Source: Bacteroidota bacterium | Lineage (GTDB): Bacteria; Bacteroidota; Bacteroidia; CAIKAF01 | Length of the DNA stretch: 47,197 bases | Direction: 5' to 3' | Assembly (NCBI GenBank): GCA_023432985.1 | Contig: JAEZEQ010000027.1 | Span: 1 to 47,197 of the forward strand | Shown here: positions 15,512 to 25,516 of the stretch, one piece after another | How positions within the stretch are numbered: the first letter of the stretch is position 1 | Layout: each line of letters opens with the position of its first letter | Position numbers and translations under genes: made by a program | Notes under the pieces: model-generated | Told to the model about the DNA's origin: nothing | The model's input: the letters and a program-made list of their open reading frames with translations, nothing else | The model's database searches: none

Positions 15512-18500
15512 TTATTGAGTTACCTTATCTTTAGAACGTTTGGTAGTAACAGTAGCCATTTCTTCTTTAGAGCCTACGATCATTTTCTCATAGGTTCTAA
15601 GTCCGGTTCCGGCGGGGATCAGGTGACCCACAATTACATTTTCCTTCAATCCTTCCAAGGAGTCAGATTTGGCACGAACAGCGGCTTCATTCAGAACCTT
15701 TGTAGTTTCCTGGAAAGAAGCGGCCGAGATCCAGCTATCTGTTTGAAGCGATGCACGAGTAATACCTTGTAGAACTTGAGAAGAAGTTGCCGGAATGGCG
15801 TCACGTACTTCTACAATTTTAAGGTCTTTACGCTTCAGCACACTATTTTCATCACGTAATCTTCTGGCCGAGATAATCTGTCCGGCTTTCAATTCTTCCG
15901 AATCACCCGGTTCAGTTACCACTTTCATACCATATAACTTATCGTTCACCTGGTTAAATTCGAACTTATTCACCATTTGACCTTCGAGGAACATAGTATC
16001 TCCTGCTTCGATGATAAGTACTTTTTTCATCATTTGGCGTACGATAACCTCGTAATGTTTATCATTGATGCGCACACCTTGCATACGGTATACTTCCTGA
16101 ATTTCGTTCACGAGATATTCCTGCACTTGGGTAGGGCCTTTGATATCGAGAATATCGGACGGAGTAATCGCGCCATCAGTAAGAGGCTGACCTGCTTTCA
16201 CAAAATCATTTTCTTGTACGAGAACATGTTTACTTAAGTTCACCAAATACTTTTTCTCTTCACCTGTTCTGGAAGTAACCGTAACCTCGCGATTACCGCG
16301 TTTGATTTTACCCATAGCAACGATACCGTCGATTTCGGATACCACAGCAGGGTTAGATGGGTTACGTGCTTCGAACAATTCGGTTACCCTTGGAAGACCA
16401 CCTGTGATATCGCCAACTTTACCGGAAGAGCGAGGAATTTTCACAAGGATGGCACCCGATTTAATTTTCTCATTATCGTTAACGATAACATGGGCACCGG
16501 CCGGGATATTATAGGTACGCAGTACTTCTCCCGATTTGTTAACCACGCGAATGGCCGGGTTTTTCGTTTTATCTCTACGTTCGATAATAACCTTTTCCTT
16601 AATACCGGTTTGTTCGTCGCTTTCTTCGCGGTAGGTAACACCTTCTTCGATATTTTCGTATTCAACTTGACCGTCGAATTCAGAAATAATCAATGCATTA
16701 TATGGATCCCAGTCGCAAATGAGTGTACCTTTAGTTACCGTATCTCCGGCTTTCACGTAGATATTGGCACCATAAGGAATATTTGCGGAAGTGAGCAACA
16801 TGCGTGTATTCACGTCAACAATACGCATTTCGGCAGAACGTCCGATTACGATTTCGGTTGTACCTGCATCGTCTTTTTTCGTCACCGTGCGTAGTTCGTC
16901 GATTTCTACCACACCGTCATATTTCGCAAAAATGCTGCTTGAAGAAGCAGAACCTCCGGCCACACCACCCACGTGGAAGGTACGAAGAGTAAGCTGCGTT
17001 CCCGGCTCACCGATAGATTGTGCAGCGATTACACCTACTGCTTCACCCATGTTCACCATGCGGCCTGTTGCGAGGTTACGACCATAACATTTGGCACATA
17101 CACCTTTTTTCGTTTCGCAGGTAAGTACTGAGCGTATTTCTACGGCTTCGATCGGAGAATTTTCAACGATATGAGCAATTTCTTCCGTAATTTCTTCACC
17201 GGCTTTAATAATTACATCTCCGGTTGAAGGATTGATTAAGTCGTGTACAGAGACGCGACCCAAAATACGATCATAGAGACTTTCCACCACTTCCTCATTA
17301 TTTTTGAGGGCGGACATAGCAATTCCTCTAAGCGTACCACAATCTTCTTCCGTAATAATAACATCCTGAGCAACGTCAACCAAACGACGGGTAAGATAAC
17401 CGGCATCGGCTGTTTTCAGGGCTGTATCGGCAAGACCTTTACGGGCACCGTGGGTAGAGATAAAGTACTCAAGAATAGAAAGACCTTCTTTAAAGTTCGA
17501 CAAAATGGGGTTTTCGATAATTTCGTTACCCACATCGCCTGATTTTTGAGGCTTAGCCATCAATCCGCGCATACCGGAGAGCTGACGAATCTGTTCTTTA
17601 GAACCCCTTGCACCGGAGTCGAGCATCATATAAATGGCATTAAATCCTTGACGGTCTTCACTGATTTGCGTCATGAGGATTTGAGTCAGCTTAGAATTCG
17701 TATGTGTCCATATATCAATAATTTGGTTATAACGCTCATTATTGGTAATGAAACCCATATTATAGTTATTCCATACTTCATCGACCTGACTTTGTGCATC
17801 TTTAATCAACTCTTCTTTAGCCGGAGGAATAACCACGTCATTCAGGTTGAAAGACAATCCGCCTCTGAATGCGGTAATAAATCCGAGTTGTTTGATATCA
17901 TCGAGGAAATTAGCTGTAGTAGCCACATCTGTATTCTTATAAATAAGTCCGATAATATCGCGTAAAGATTTCTTAGTAAGCAATTGATTAATGAATCCCA
18001 TTTGTGCGGGCACCACTTCATTAAACAATACGCGTCCCACAGTAGTTTCGATTATTTCGTCCACCAATTCGCCTTCATTATTAAGCATTTTGGTTTTCAC
18101 TTTAATCCACGCATGCAGGTCCACGCGACCTTCATTATAAGCGATAGTCACCTCTTCCAAACCGTAGAAGGTAGTACCTTCACCTTTCACCCTAAGTTCG
18201 GGCGTACTTCTCTTACCTTTTGTGAGGTAATAAAGTCCGAGCACCATATCCTGAGAAGGAACGGTAACCGGCGCACCGTTAGACGGGTTAAGGATATTAT
18301 GAGAGGCGAGCATAAGCAATTGTGCTTCGAGAATGGCTGCGTTACCCAATGGTAAATGCACGGCCATTTGGTCACCATCGAAGTCGGCGTTGAAGGCCGT
18401 ACACACGAGTGGGTGCAATTGAATCGCTTTTCCTTCTACCAATTTAGGCTGGAAGGCTTGAATACCGAGGCGGTGCAATGTGGGGGCACGGTTCAAAAGA

Positions 18501-19804
18501 ACGGGATGACCTTTCAGCACATTCTCGAGAATTTCCCAAATTACCGGATCTTTTCTGTCTACAATTTTCTTGGCAGATTTCACCGTTTTAACCAAACCAC
18601 GTTGGATAAGTTTGCGAATAATAAATGGTTTAAACAATTCAGCGGCCATATCTTTAGGCAGACCACATTCATGCAATTTCAATTCCGGTCCAACCACAAT
18701 AACCGAACGAGCCGAATAATCCACACGTTTTCCGAGTAGGTTTTGGCGGAATCGGCCTTGTTTACCTTTCAAACTATCCGATAGAGATTTAAGCGGGCGA
18801 TTTGAATCTGTTTTAATAGCAGAAGATTTACGGCTATTATCGAACAAGGAGTCAACCGCTTCCTGAAGCATTCTTTTTTCGTTACGTAAGATTACTTCGG
18901 GAGCTTTAATTTCGATCAAACGTTTCAAGCGGTTATTACGGATAATAACGCGACGGTATAAATCGTTCAAATCGGAAGTAGCAAAACGTCCTCCATCGAG
19001 TGGAACCAAAGGTCTCAACTCGGGTGGAATAACGGGTATAACCTTAATCACCATCCATTCGGGGCGATTTTCGGTACGCGTATTCGCATCGCGGAAAGCT
19101 TCAACAACCTGAAGGCGTTTCAACGCTTCTTGTTTTCTTTGCTGCGATGTTTCGTTATAAGCTTGATGGCGCAGTTTGTAAGAAAGTTCGTCTAAATCCA
19201 AACGACGAAGCATTTCCCATAAAGCTTCACCGCCCATTTTAGCGATAAATTTATTCTCATCTGCATCGTCGAGATATTGGTTTTCTTTAGGCAATCTTTC
19301 CAACAAATCGATATATTCTTCTTCGGCGAGGAAGTCTCCAACCTGAACACCTTCGGCTTCGAGTATACCGGCTTGAATCACTACATATCTTTCATAATAA
19401 ATAATTGATTCAAGTTTTTTGGTTGCCAATCCCAATAGGTGACCGATTTTATTCGGCAGGGAACGGAAGTACCAAATATGTGCAACGGGAACCACCAATT
19501 GAATATGTCCGCTTCTTTCGCGGCGCACTTTCTTTTCGGTAACTTCCACACCACAGCGGTCACAAACGATAGCTTTATAGCGAATACCTTTGTATTTTCC
19601 GCAGGCACATTGCCAATCTTTAACCGGACCAAAAATTCTTTCGCAAAATAAACCATCGCGTTCAGGCTTATAGGTACGATAATTTATGGTTTCAGGTTTT
19701 AAAACTTCACCGCTTGAGCGATCAAGAATATCCTCGGGAGAAGCGAGTGAAATGGTTATTTTCGAAAATTCGCTTTCCGCTTTTACCTCTTTTTTAAATG
19801 CCAT
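15512..19804 (-). CDS. rpoC: DNA-directed RNA polymerase subunit beta'
   Basis: The 1430-residue protein has the N-terminal zinc ribbon (CACGKYKGIRYKAIVCDRCG, about residues 70-90), the absolutely conserved catalytic NADFDGDQMAVH with its three Mg-binding aspartates (near residue 470), the second cysteine cluster (CETKKGVCAKCYGRNLATG) and the trigger-loop/bridge-helix region. It forms the catalytic centre of RNA polymerase with beta. It starts 34 nt downstream of rpoB and shares its transcript; a strong hairpin terminator follows. The length and the complete motif set give no sign of damage. Confidence 0.99.
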   Translation of the reverse strand: MAFKKEVKAESEFSKITISLASPEDILDRSSGEVLKPETINYRTYKPERDGLFCERIFGPVKDWQCACGKYKGIRYKAIVCDRCGVEVTEKKVRRERSGHIQLVVPVAHIWYFRSLPNKIGHLLGLATKKLESIIYYERYVVIQAGILEAEGVQVGDFLAEEEYIDLLERLPKENQYLDDADENKFIAKMGGEALWEMLRRLDLDELSYKLRHQAYNETSQQRKQEALKRLQVVEAFRDANTRTENRPEWMVIKVIPVIPPELRPLVPLDGGRFATSDLNDLYRRVIIRNNRLKRLIEIKAPEVILRNEKRMLQEAVDSLFDNSRKSSAIKTDSNRPLKSLSDSLKGKQGRFRQNLLGKRVDYSARSVIVVGPELKLHECGLPKDMAAELFKPFIIRKLIQRGLVKTVKSAKKIVDRKDPVIWEILENVLKGHPVLLNRAPTLHRLGIQAFQPKLVEGKAIQLHPLVCTAFNADFDGDQMAVHLPLGNAAILEAQLLMLASHNILNPSNGAPVTVPSQDMVLGLYYLTKGKRSTPELRVKGEGTTFYGLEEVTIAYNEGRVDLHAWIKVKTKMLNNEGELVDEIIETTVGRVLFNEVVPAQMGFINQLLTKKSLRDIIGLIYKNTDVATTANFLDDIKQLGFITAFRGGLSFNLNDVVIPPAKEELIKDAQSQVDEVWNNYNMGFITNNERYNQIIDIWTHTNSKLTQILMTQISEDRQGFNAIYMMLDSGARGSKEQIRQLSGMRGLMAKPQKSGDVGNEIIENPILSNFKEGLSILEYFISTHGARKGLADTALKTADAGYLTRRLVDVAQDVIITEEDCGTLRGIAMSALKNNEEVVESLYDRILGRVSVHDLINPSTGDVIIKAGEEITEEIAHIVENSPIEAVEIRSVLTCETKKGVCAKCYGRNLATGRMVNMGEAVGVIAAQSIGEPGTQLTLRTFHVGGVAGGSASSSSIFAKYDGVVEIDELRTVTKKDDAGTTEIVIGRSAEMRIVDVNTRMLLTSANIPYGANIYVKAGDTVTKGTLICDWDPYNALIISEFDGQVEYENIEEGVTYREESDEQTGIKEKVIIERRDKTKNPAIRVVNKSGEVLRTYNIPAGAHVIVNDNEKIKSGAILVKIPRSSGKVGDITGGLPRVTELFEARNPSNPAVVSEIDGIVAMGKIKRGNREVTVTSRTGEEKKYLVNLSKHVLVQENDFVKAGQPLTDGAITPSDILDIKGPTQVQEYLVNEIQEVYRMQGVRINDKHYEVIVRQMMKKVLIIEAGDTMFLEGQMVNKFEFNQVNDKLYGMKVVTEPGDSEELKAGQIISARRLRDENSVLKRKDLKIVEVRDAIPATSSQVLQGITRASLQTDSWISAASFQETTKVLNEAAVRAKSDSLEGLKENVIVGHLIPAGTGLRTYEKMIVGSKEEMATVTTKRSKDKVTQ

Positions 19805-19838
19805 GGGCTTATAGAGATTTTTAGTTTTTACAAATTAA

Positions 19839-22800
19839 TTAATCAAGAGAAACTTTCAGTCCGAGTCCGCGCAATTCATGCAACAATACGTTGAATGATT
19901 CCGGTATACCCGGCGTAGGCATATTATCTCCTTTTACAATGGCTTCATATGCTTTGGCGCGACCTATAACATCATCGGATTTCACAGTAAGGATTTCCTG
20001 AAGGATATTGGCTGCTCCAAATGCCTCAATGGCCCACACTTCCATCTCCCCGAAACGCTGACCTCCGAATTGGGCTTTACCACCCAAAGGTTGTTGCGTA
20101 ATAAGCGAGTATGGTCCGATGGAACGGGCGTGCATTTTATCATCCACCATATGCGAAAGTTTCAACATATAAATGATACCAACGGTTGCCGGTTGGTGGA
20201 AACGATCACCTGTTCCTCCATCATAGAGGTAAGTTGACCCATTTTCCGGTAATCCGGCTTTTTCCATATACTCATTAATTTGGTCTAAAGAAGCACCATC
20301 AAAAATCGGAGTTGCAAATTTCAATCCCAATTCTTTTCCGGCCCAAGCCAAAATAGATTCATAAATCTGTCCAAGGTTCATTCGCGAAGGTACCCCTAGT
20401 GGGTTCAACACGATATCAACCGGAGTACCATCTTCAAGGAAAGGCATATCTTCGCGACGTACGATACGTGCTACGATACCTTTATTTCCGTGACGTCCGG
20501 CCAATTTATCCCCTACTTTCAATTTACGTTTTTGTGCAATATAAACCTTAGCCAATTGTACAATTCCCGATGGCAACTCGTCACCTACAGTGATATTGTA
20601 TTTCTTACGTTTAAATACTCCATATAAATCGTTATACTTAATAGAGTAGTTATGCAATAACAATTTCACCAGGTTATTTGTCTCCTCGTCTTTGGTCCAA
20701 TCGGCCGGATTTAAGTCGACAAAACTCAATCTTTCCAGCACTTTAGCAGAAAACTTCACACCTTTTTTAATGACTTCTTCGCGGATAAGGGTATATACAC
20801 CATTCGATGTTTGCCCATCCAAAATAGCCGTCATTTTTTCAACCATTTTCTTTTTCAGTTCGCCAAAGTATTTATCATACTCTTTTTCGAGTAATTCTAC
20901 TTCGCGTTTTTCTTCGGCTTTTGCTTTTTTATCCTTCACAGAACGGGAGAACAATTTCTTGTCTACCACTACCCCATACATTGATGGTGGCGCTTTCATA
21001 GAAGCATCTTTCACATCACCGGCTTTATCACCGAAAATGGCACGTAATAATTTCTCTTCCGGAGTCGGATCACTTTCACCTTTAGGGGTAATTTTTCCGA
21101 TCAAAATATCTCCGGGTTTCACTTCGGCACCGATGCGGATTACTCCGTTTTCGTCAAGATCTTTCGTTGCATCTTCAGATACATTTGGTATATCGGCGGT
21201 AAGTTCTTCCAGACCCATTTTGGTGTCACGAACTTCCATGATAAACTCGTCGATATGAATCGAAGTAAATAAATCATCTGAAACCACTCTTTCCGAAATC
21301 ACGATGGCATCCTCGAAGTTATACCCTTTCCATGGCATGAAGGCCACTTTCAGGTTTCTTCCAATTGCCAATTCTCCATCTTCCGTTGCAAAACCTTCAC
21401 AAAGCGGTTGTCCTTTCTTCACCTTCTGACCTTTGCGTACGCTTGGTCTCAAGGTAATGGAAGTACTTTGGTTGGTTTTACGGAATTTAATCAAATTATA
21501 CGATTTCAAATCGTCATCGAAAGATACGATACGATCGTCATCGGTACGAATATAACGCACAGAAATAGTTGTTGCGTCTACATATTCCACCACACCATCG
21601 AATTCGGCATTAATAAGAATACGTGAGTCGCGGGCCACTTTTTCTTCCAAACCTGTACCCACGATTGGAGCTTCGGGTTGAAGCAGGGGCACGGCCTGGC
21701 GCATCATGTTCGATCCCATCAAGGCACGGTTGGCGTCATCATGTTCCAGGAAAGGAATCAATGAAGCGGCAATCGATGCAATCTGGTTTGGAGCTACGTC
21801 AATCAGGTCGACTTCATTAGGTTCAACTACCGGATAATCGGCTTCCTGACGAGCTTTAATACGATTATTAATAAGCTTATTATTCTTATCTAAATCCTCA
21901 ATAGCCTGAGCAATGGTAGAGGTTTCTTCCTCTTCAGCACTTAAATAAATAGGTGCCTGGTCGGCGCGTACTTTCCCATTTTCAACCTTGTAATAAGGCG
22001 TTTCAATAAACCCGAGGTTATTGATTTTAGCATATACACTCAACGAAGAAATAAGACCGATATTTGGTCCTTCCGGTGTTTCTATGGTACATAATCTACC
22101 ATAGTGTGTATAGTGCACGTCACGTACTTCGAAACCGGCACGTTCGCGGGAGAGTCCCCCGGGACCTAATGCCGACAAACGGCGTTTGTGCGTAATCTCG
22201 GCCAATGGATTGGTTTGATCCATGAACTGGCTAAGCTGGTTTGTACCGAAGAACGAATTAATAACTGAGGATAATGTTTTGGCATTGATTAGATCAATTG
22301 GCGTAAACACCTCGTTATCGCGCACATTCATACGTTCGCGGATGGTACGGGCCATACGGGCCAGACCCACTCCGAACTGGTTGTATAATTGTTCGCCCAC
22401 TGTACGAACACGACGATTGCTCAAGTGATCGATATCGTCGACATTGGTACGTGAGTTAATCAGCTGAATCAAATGTTTGATAATGGCGATAATATCTTCG
22501 CGGGTCAATACACGTGTATCCATTGGGAAATTGAGTTCCAATTTCTTATTAATACGGTAACGTCCCACTTCGCCTAAATCATAACGTTTATCGGAGAAGA
22601 ACAACTTATCCAATACGCCGCGTGCAGTTTCCTCATCTGGTGGTTCAGCATTACGCAGCACCCTGTAGACATGTTCCACCGCTTCAATTTCGGAGTTGGT
22701 GGTATCTTTTTGCAGGGTATTATAAATGATTTCAAAATCGCCGGAGTTTACATCTTCCTTATGAAGGATAATGTTTTTTACACCTGAATCGATAATGAGT

Positions 22801-23648
22801 TCAATATTATCTTTATCGAGAACGGTTTCCCTTTCGAGAACCACTTCATTTCTTTCAATAGAAACAACCTCACCCGTATCTTCGTCAACGAAGTCTTCGA
22901 TCCAGGATTTCAATACGCGAGCAGCCAATTTACGGCCCACATACTTTTTCATGGTTGTTTTGCTTACTTTCACTTCATCAGCGAGGCCGAATATTTCCAA
23001 AATATCCTTATCGGTTTCATACCCGATGGCACGTAATAAAGTGGTAACGGGTAATTTCTTTTTACGGTCTATATAAGCATACATAACCGAATTGATATCG
23101 GTAGCAAACTCAATCCAAGAACCTTTAAAAGGAATTACACGTGCAGAGTACAATTTAGTACCATTCGCGTGACGGCTTTGTCCGAAGAAAACGCCGGGCG
23201 AACGATGCAATTGGGAAACGACTACCCTTTCGGCTCCGTTAATAACGAAAGTACCTTTAGGTGTCATATAAGGGATAGTACCCAGATATACATCCTGAAC
23301 AATGGTTTCGAAATCTTCATGTTCGGGATCTGTACAATAAAGTCTGAGTTTTGCTTTAAGCGGAACGCTGTATGTCAACCCTCGTTCTATACATTCGTCG
23401 ATGGAATAACGTGGTGGATCCACGAAATAATCGAGGAACTCGAGAACGAACTGGTTACGTGCATCCGTAATCGGGAAATTTTCCGAAAATACGGCAAAAA
23501 GTCCTTCATTAGTACGGTTTTCAGGAGTAGTTTCCAATTGGAAAAAATCCTTGAAAGATTTCAGTTGCAAATCCAGAAAATCCGGATATTCAGCCACGTT
23601 AGGAGCTGAGGAGAAACTGATACGATTTTGTTCTTTATTTTGAGCCAA
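19839..23648 (-). CDS. rpoB: DNA-directed RNA polymerase subunit beta (TTG start)
   Basis: The 1269-residue protein begins (M)AQNKEQNRISFSS...EYPDFLDLQLKSFKDFF, the standard Bacteroidota RpoB N-terminus. The rifampicin-region core FGTNQLSQFMDQTNPLAEITHKRRLSALGPGG is wild-type-like, with the usual Q, D, H, R and S positions. The start codon is TTG (23648-23646): an in-frame stop lies upstream with no ATG, GTG or other TTG between, and the next in-frame Met is far inside the protein. No SD precedes it. A 195-nt gap to rplL contains a long hairpin (23681-23738) that may attenuate transcription into rpoBC. Confidence 0.98.
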   Translation of the reverse strand: MAQNKEQNRISFSSAPNVAEYPDFLDLQLKSFKDFFQLETTPENRTNEGLFAVFSENFPITDARNQFVLEFLDYFVDPPRYSIDECIERGLTYSVPLKAKLRLYCTDPEHEDFETIVQDVYLGTIPYMTPKGTFVINGAERVVVSQLHRSPGVFFGQSRHANGTKLYSARVIPFKGSWIEFATDINSVMYAYIDRKKKLPVTTLLRAIGYETDKDILEIFGLADEVKVSKTTMKKYVGRKLAARVLKSWIEDFVDEDTGEVVSIERNEVVLERETVLDKDNIELIIDSGVKNIILHKEDVNSGDFEIIYNTLQKDTTNSEIEAVEHVYRVLRNAEPPDEETARGVLDKLFFSDKRYDLGEVGRYRINKKLELNFPMDTRVLTREDIIAIIKHLIQLINSRTNVDDIDHLSNRRVRTVGEQLYNQFGVGLARMARTIRERMNVRDNEVFTPIDLINAKTLSSVINSFFGTNQLSQFMDQTNPLAEITHKRRLSALGPGGLSRERAGFEVRDVHYTHYGRLCTIETPEGPNIGLISSLSVYAKINNLGFIETPYYKVENGKVRADQAPIYLSAEEEETSTIAQAIEDLDKNNKLINNRIKARQEADYPVVEPNEVDLIDVAPNQIASIAASLIPFLEHDDANRALMGSNMMRQAVPLLQPEAPIVGTGLEEKVARDSRILINAEFDGVVEYVDATTISVRYIRTDDDRIVSFDDDLKSYNLIKFRKTNQSTSITLRPSVRKGQKVKKGQPLCEGFATEDGELAIGRNLKVAFMPWKGYNFEDAIVISERVVSDDLFTSIHIDEFIMEVRDTKMGLEELTADIPNVSEDATKDLDENGVIRIGAEVKPGDILIGKITPKGESDPTPEEKLLRAIFGDKAGDVKDASMKAPPSMYGVVVDKKLFSRSVKDKKAKAEEKREVELLEKEYDKYFGELKKKMVEKMTAILDGQTSNGVYTLIREEVIKKGVKFSAKVLERLSFVDLNPADWTKDEETNNLVKLLLHNYSIKYNDLYGVFKRKKYNITVGDELPSGIVQLAKVYIAQKRKLKVGDKLAGRHGNKGIVARIVRREDMPFLEDGTPVDIVLNPLGVPSRMNLGQIYESILAWAGKELGLKFATPIFDGASLDQINEYMEKAGLPENGSTYLYDGGTGDRFHQPATVGIIYMLKLSHMVDDKMHARSIGPYSLITQQPLGGKAQFGGQRFGEMEVWAIEAFGAANILQEILTVKSDDVIGRAKAYEAIVKGDNMPTPGIPESFNVLLHELRGLGLKVSLD

Positions 23649-23665
23649 GGCTAAATTATTTTTAG

Positions 23666-23738
23666 TTTAAAGCTTTAAAAAATTGCTATTGCAAAACACT
23701 ATATTCTGCGCAGATTAGTTCGCCCTGCAATAGCAATT
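23666..23738 (-). promoter_or_regulatory. Candidate attenuator/processing hairpin between rplL and rpoB
   Basis: AATTGCTATTGCA (23681-23693) and TGCAATAGCAATT (23726-23738) are a perfect 13-bp inverted repeat with a 32-nt loop that itself holds the palindrome CTGCGCAG (23706-23713). In the rplL-to-rpoB direction the stem runs into six T, two of them within the stem, then a 14-nt palindrome TTTAAAGCTTTAAA (23666-23679). This could be a partial terminator or an RNase III-type processing site. The large loop and AT-rich stem make an efficient terminator less likely. Confidence 0.5.
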
Positions 23739-23825
23739 CAAGAATCTGTTTCATGGGATATTAAGCGCCATTCCCATAAACGGCAGAAGCTTCAATCCTA
23801 TTTCAGGAAAGAAGCCCACCGATAT

Positions 23826-23841
23826 TTTACCGGTAAACCGG
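23826..23841 (-). other. Small hairpin directly after rplL
   Basis: A palindrome TTTACCGGTAAA (23826-23837) overlaps a CCGG-TAAA-CCGG hairpin (23830-23841), 2 nt after the rplL stop codon. No T-run follows, so mRNA 3'-end protection or processing is more likely than termination. Confidence 0.35.
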
Positions 23842-23843
23842 AA

Positions 23844-24224
23844 TTACTTTACCTCAACTTCGGCACCGGCTTCTGTCAACTGAGCTTTTACGTTCTCAGC
23901 ATCTTCTTTGCTAACGCCTTCTTTAACCGGTTTTGGAGCACCGTCTACAAGTTCTTTAGCCTCTTTAAGACCTAAACCTGTGATATCTTTAACGATTTTC
24001 ACAACGGCTAACTTGTTAGCACCACCGCTTTTAAGAATTACATCGAAAGATGTTTTCTCTCCAGCACCTTCGCCACCACCTGCGGCACCACCGCCGGCCA
24101 TCATTACAGGAGCTGCAGCTGCAGGCTCAATTCCGTACTCATCCTTAAGGATAGTAGCTAGTTCATTTACTTCTTTAACTGTTAAGTTAACCAGTTGTTC
24201 CGCTAATACTTTAACGTCTGCCAT
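23844..24224 (-). CDS. rplL: 50S ribosomal protein bL12 (L7/L12)
   Basis: The 126-residue stalk protein has an N-terminal dimerisation helix pair (MADVKVLAEQLVNLTVKEVNELATIL), an Ala/Gly/Pro-rich hinge (about residues 35-56) and the globular C-terminal domain (FDVILKSGG...LGLKEAKELVDGAPKPVKEGV) that recruits translation factors. Length and motifs are standard. It lies 41 nt downstream of rplJ and is followed by the 195-nt gap with hairpins before rpoB. This is a point where stoichiometry between the stalk and RNA polymerase subunits is usually set. Confidence 0.98.
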   Translation of the reverse strand: MADVKVLAEQLVNLTVKEVNELATILKDEYGIEPAAAAPVMMAGGGAAGGGEGAGEKTSFDVILKSGGANKLAVVKIVKDITGLGLKEAKELVDGAPKPVKEGVSKEDAENVKAQLTEAGAEVEVK

Positions 24225-24265
24225 TTTACTTTGATTTTAAAAAGTTGTTTTTAATTTAAATTGTT

Positions 24266-24790
24266 TTACGCGCCTCTTTCTTCAAGAGTTTTTACAAGGC
24301 CCGCGATTTTCTGACCTGCATTACCATTAAGGGCACTAATAACATTTTTCATCGGACTTTGTAGTAATGCGACAACGTCAGCAATCAACTCTTCGCGCGA
24401 TTTCAAATTAACCAGTACGTCTAATTGTTCTGCACCTACATAGCATGATTCTTCTACGTAAGCACCTTTCAATTGTAACTTATCGGATGTTTTTTGGAAG
24501 CCTTTAATTAATTTAGCCGGAGAATTATTATTCTCTGACAACAACACTGCAGTGGCACCATGCAATTGAGCGAAAAGCGGAGAAAAATCTTTTCCCGATG
24601 CTTCCATTGCTTTTTGCAACAAGGTGTTTTTTACCACCAACATAGTAATGTTCTTATCGAAACACTCTTTACGTAGTTTATGGGTAACCTCAACAGTCAT
24701 TCCTGCATAATCAGCCAAATATACTGCTCCCGGATTACTTAATGACTCCGTTAAACCGTCGATAACCTGCTTTTTTTCTTCTCTTGTCAT
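24266..24790 (-). CDS. rplJ: 50S ribosomal protein uL10
   Basis: The 174-residue protein has the uL10 rRNA-binding N-terminal domain (MTREEKKQVIDGLTESLSNPGAVYLADYAGMTVEV) and a C-terminal helix that anchors L7/L12 dimers (LINVISALNGN-like segment then GLVKTLEERGA). It is the base of the ribosomal stalk. The gap to rplA is only 18 nt, so the long L10 autoregulatory leader known from enterobacteria cannot lie directly upstream. No SD precedes the ATG. Confidence 0.97.
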   Translation of the reverse strand: MTREEKKQVIDGLTESLSNPGAVYLADYAGMTVEVTHKLRKECFDKNITMLVVKNTLLQKAMEASGKDFSPLFAQLHGATAVLLSENNNSPAKLIKGFQKTSDKLQLKGAYVEESCYVGAEQLDVLVNLKSREELIADVVALLQSPMKNVISALNGNAGQKIAGLVKTLEERGA

Positions 24791-24808
24791 AGCTTTATAC
24801 GGTTTTAA

Positions 24809-25504
24809 TTATGCTGAAAATTTTGATGCATCGATTTTAACTCCAGGGCCCATGGTCGTACTGATAAATACGCTTTTTACGTATGTACCCTTAGATGAAC
24901 TCGGTTTCAATCGCATGATAGTAGTCATAAACTCCTGTACGTTCTCTACTATATTATTCGTAGAAAAAGATACACGACCAACCGTACTGTGTACGATACC
25001 TGTTTTGTCTACTTTAAAGTCGATTTTACCCGCTTTTGTATCGGTTACCGCTTTAGCTACGTCTAAGGTTACAGTTCCGGTCTTAGGATTCGGCATAAGT
25101 CCGCGTGGACCTAAAATTCTTCCTAATGTACCTACTTTACCCATAACGTTAGGCGTACAGATGATTACGTCAATATCAGTCCAACCTTGTTTGATCTTCT
25201 CGATATAGTCATCTAAACCCACTAAATCAGCACCCGCAGCTTTAGCCTCTTCTTCCTTATCGGGAGTACAAAGTACCAAAACACGAACGGTTTTACCAAC
25301 TCCATGCGGAAGTTGTACTGACCCACGTACCATTTGATCTGCCTTACGAGGATCAACCCCTAAACGTACATTCACGTCTACTGACTCGTCAAATTTTACA
25401 AAGGTCATCTTTTTCAATAACTCAGCCGCCTCAGCAAGGTCATACGTCTTTGACGCATCTACCATAGCAATCGCTTTCTTTCTGTTTTTAGTCAATTTTG
25501 CCAT
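24809..25504 (-). CDS. rplA: 50S ribosomal protein uL1
   Basis: The 231-residue protein has the full uL1 sequence pattern, including MAKLTKNRKKAIAMVDASK at the N-terminus, the GRILGPRGLMPNPKTGTVT signature (about residues 125-143) and the C-terminal TMGPGVKIDASKF. It forms the L1 stalk at the E site. The ATG at 25504 is preceded by a strong SD (GGGAGG) that occupies the entire 12-nt gap after rplK, which is unusual in this phylum. Confidence 0.98.
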   Translation of the reverse strand: MAKLTKNRKKAIAMVDASKTYDLAEAAELLKKMTFVKFDESVDVNVRLGVDPRKADQMVRGSVQLPHGVGKTVRVLVLCTPDKEEEAKAAGADLVGLDDYIEKIKQGWTDIDVIICTPNVMGKVGTLGRILGPRGLMPNPKTGTVTLDVAKAVTDTKAGKIDFKVDKTGIVHSTVGRVSFSTNNIVENVQEFMTTIMRLKPSSSKGTYVKSVFISTTMGPGVKIDASKFSA

Positions 25505-25510
25505 GCTATT

Positions 25511-25516
25511 CCTCCC
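25511..25516 (-). promoter_or_regulatory. Strong Shine-Dalgarno sequence for rplA
   Basis: On the minus strand GGGAGG starts directly after the rplK TAA and lies 6 nt before the rplA ATG. Most other genes here have no SD. Confidence 0.75.

Noticed and set aside
20692..21258. 188-residue open frame on the plus strand within rpoB
   Set aside because: It lies fully antisense to rpoB, whose protein is conserved across its whole length; it has no promoter-like box, and its composition mirrors the opposite strand.
24791..24808. L10-type autoregulatory leader upstream of rplJ
   Set aside because: The gap is only 18 nt with no foldable structure, so no L10 leader can be placed here.
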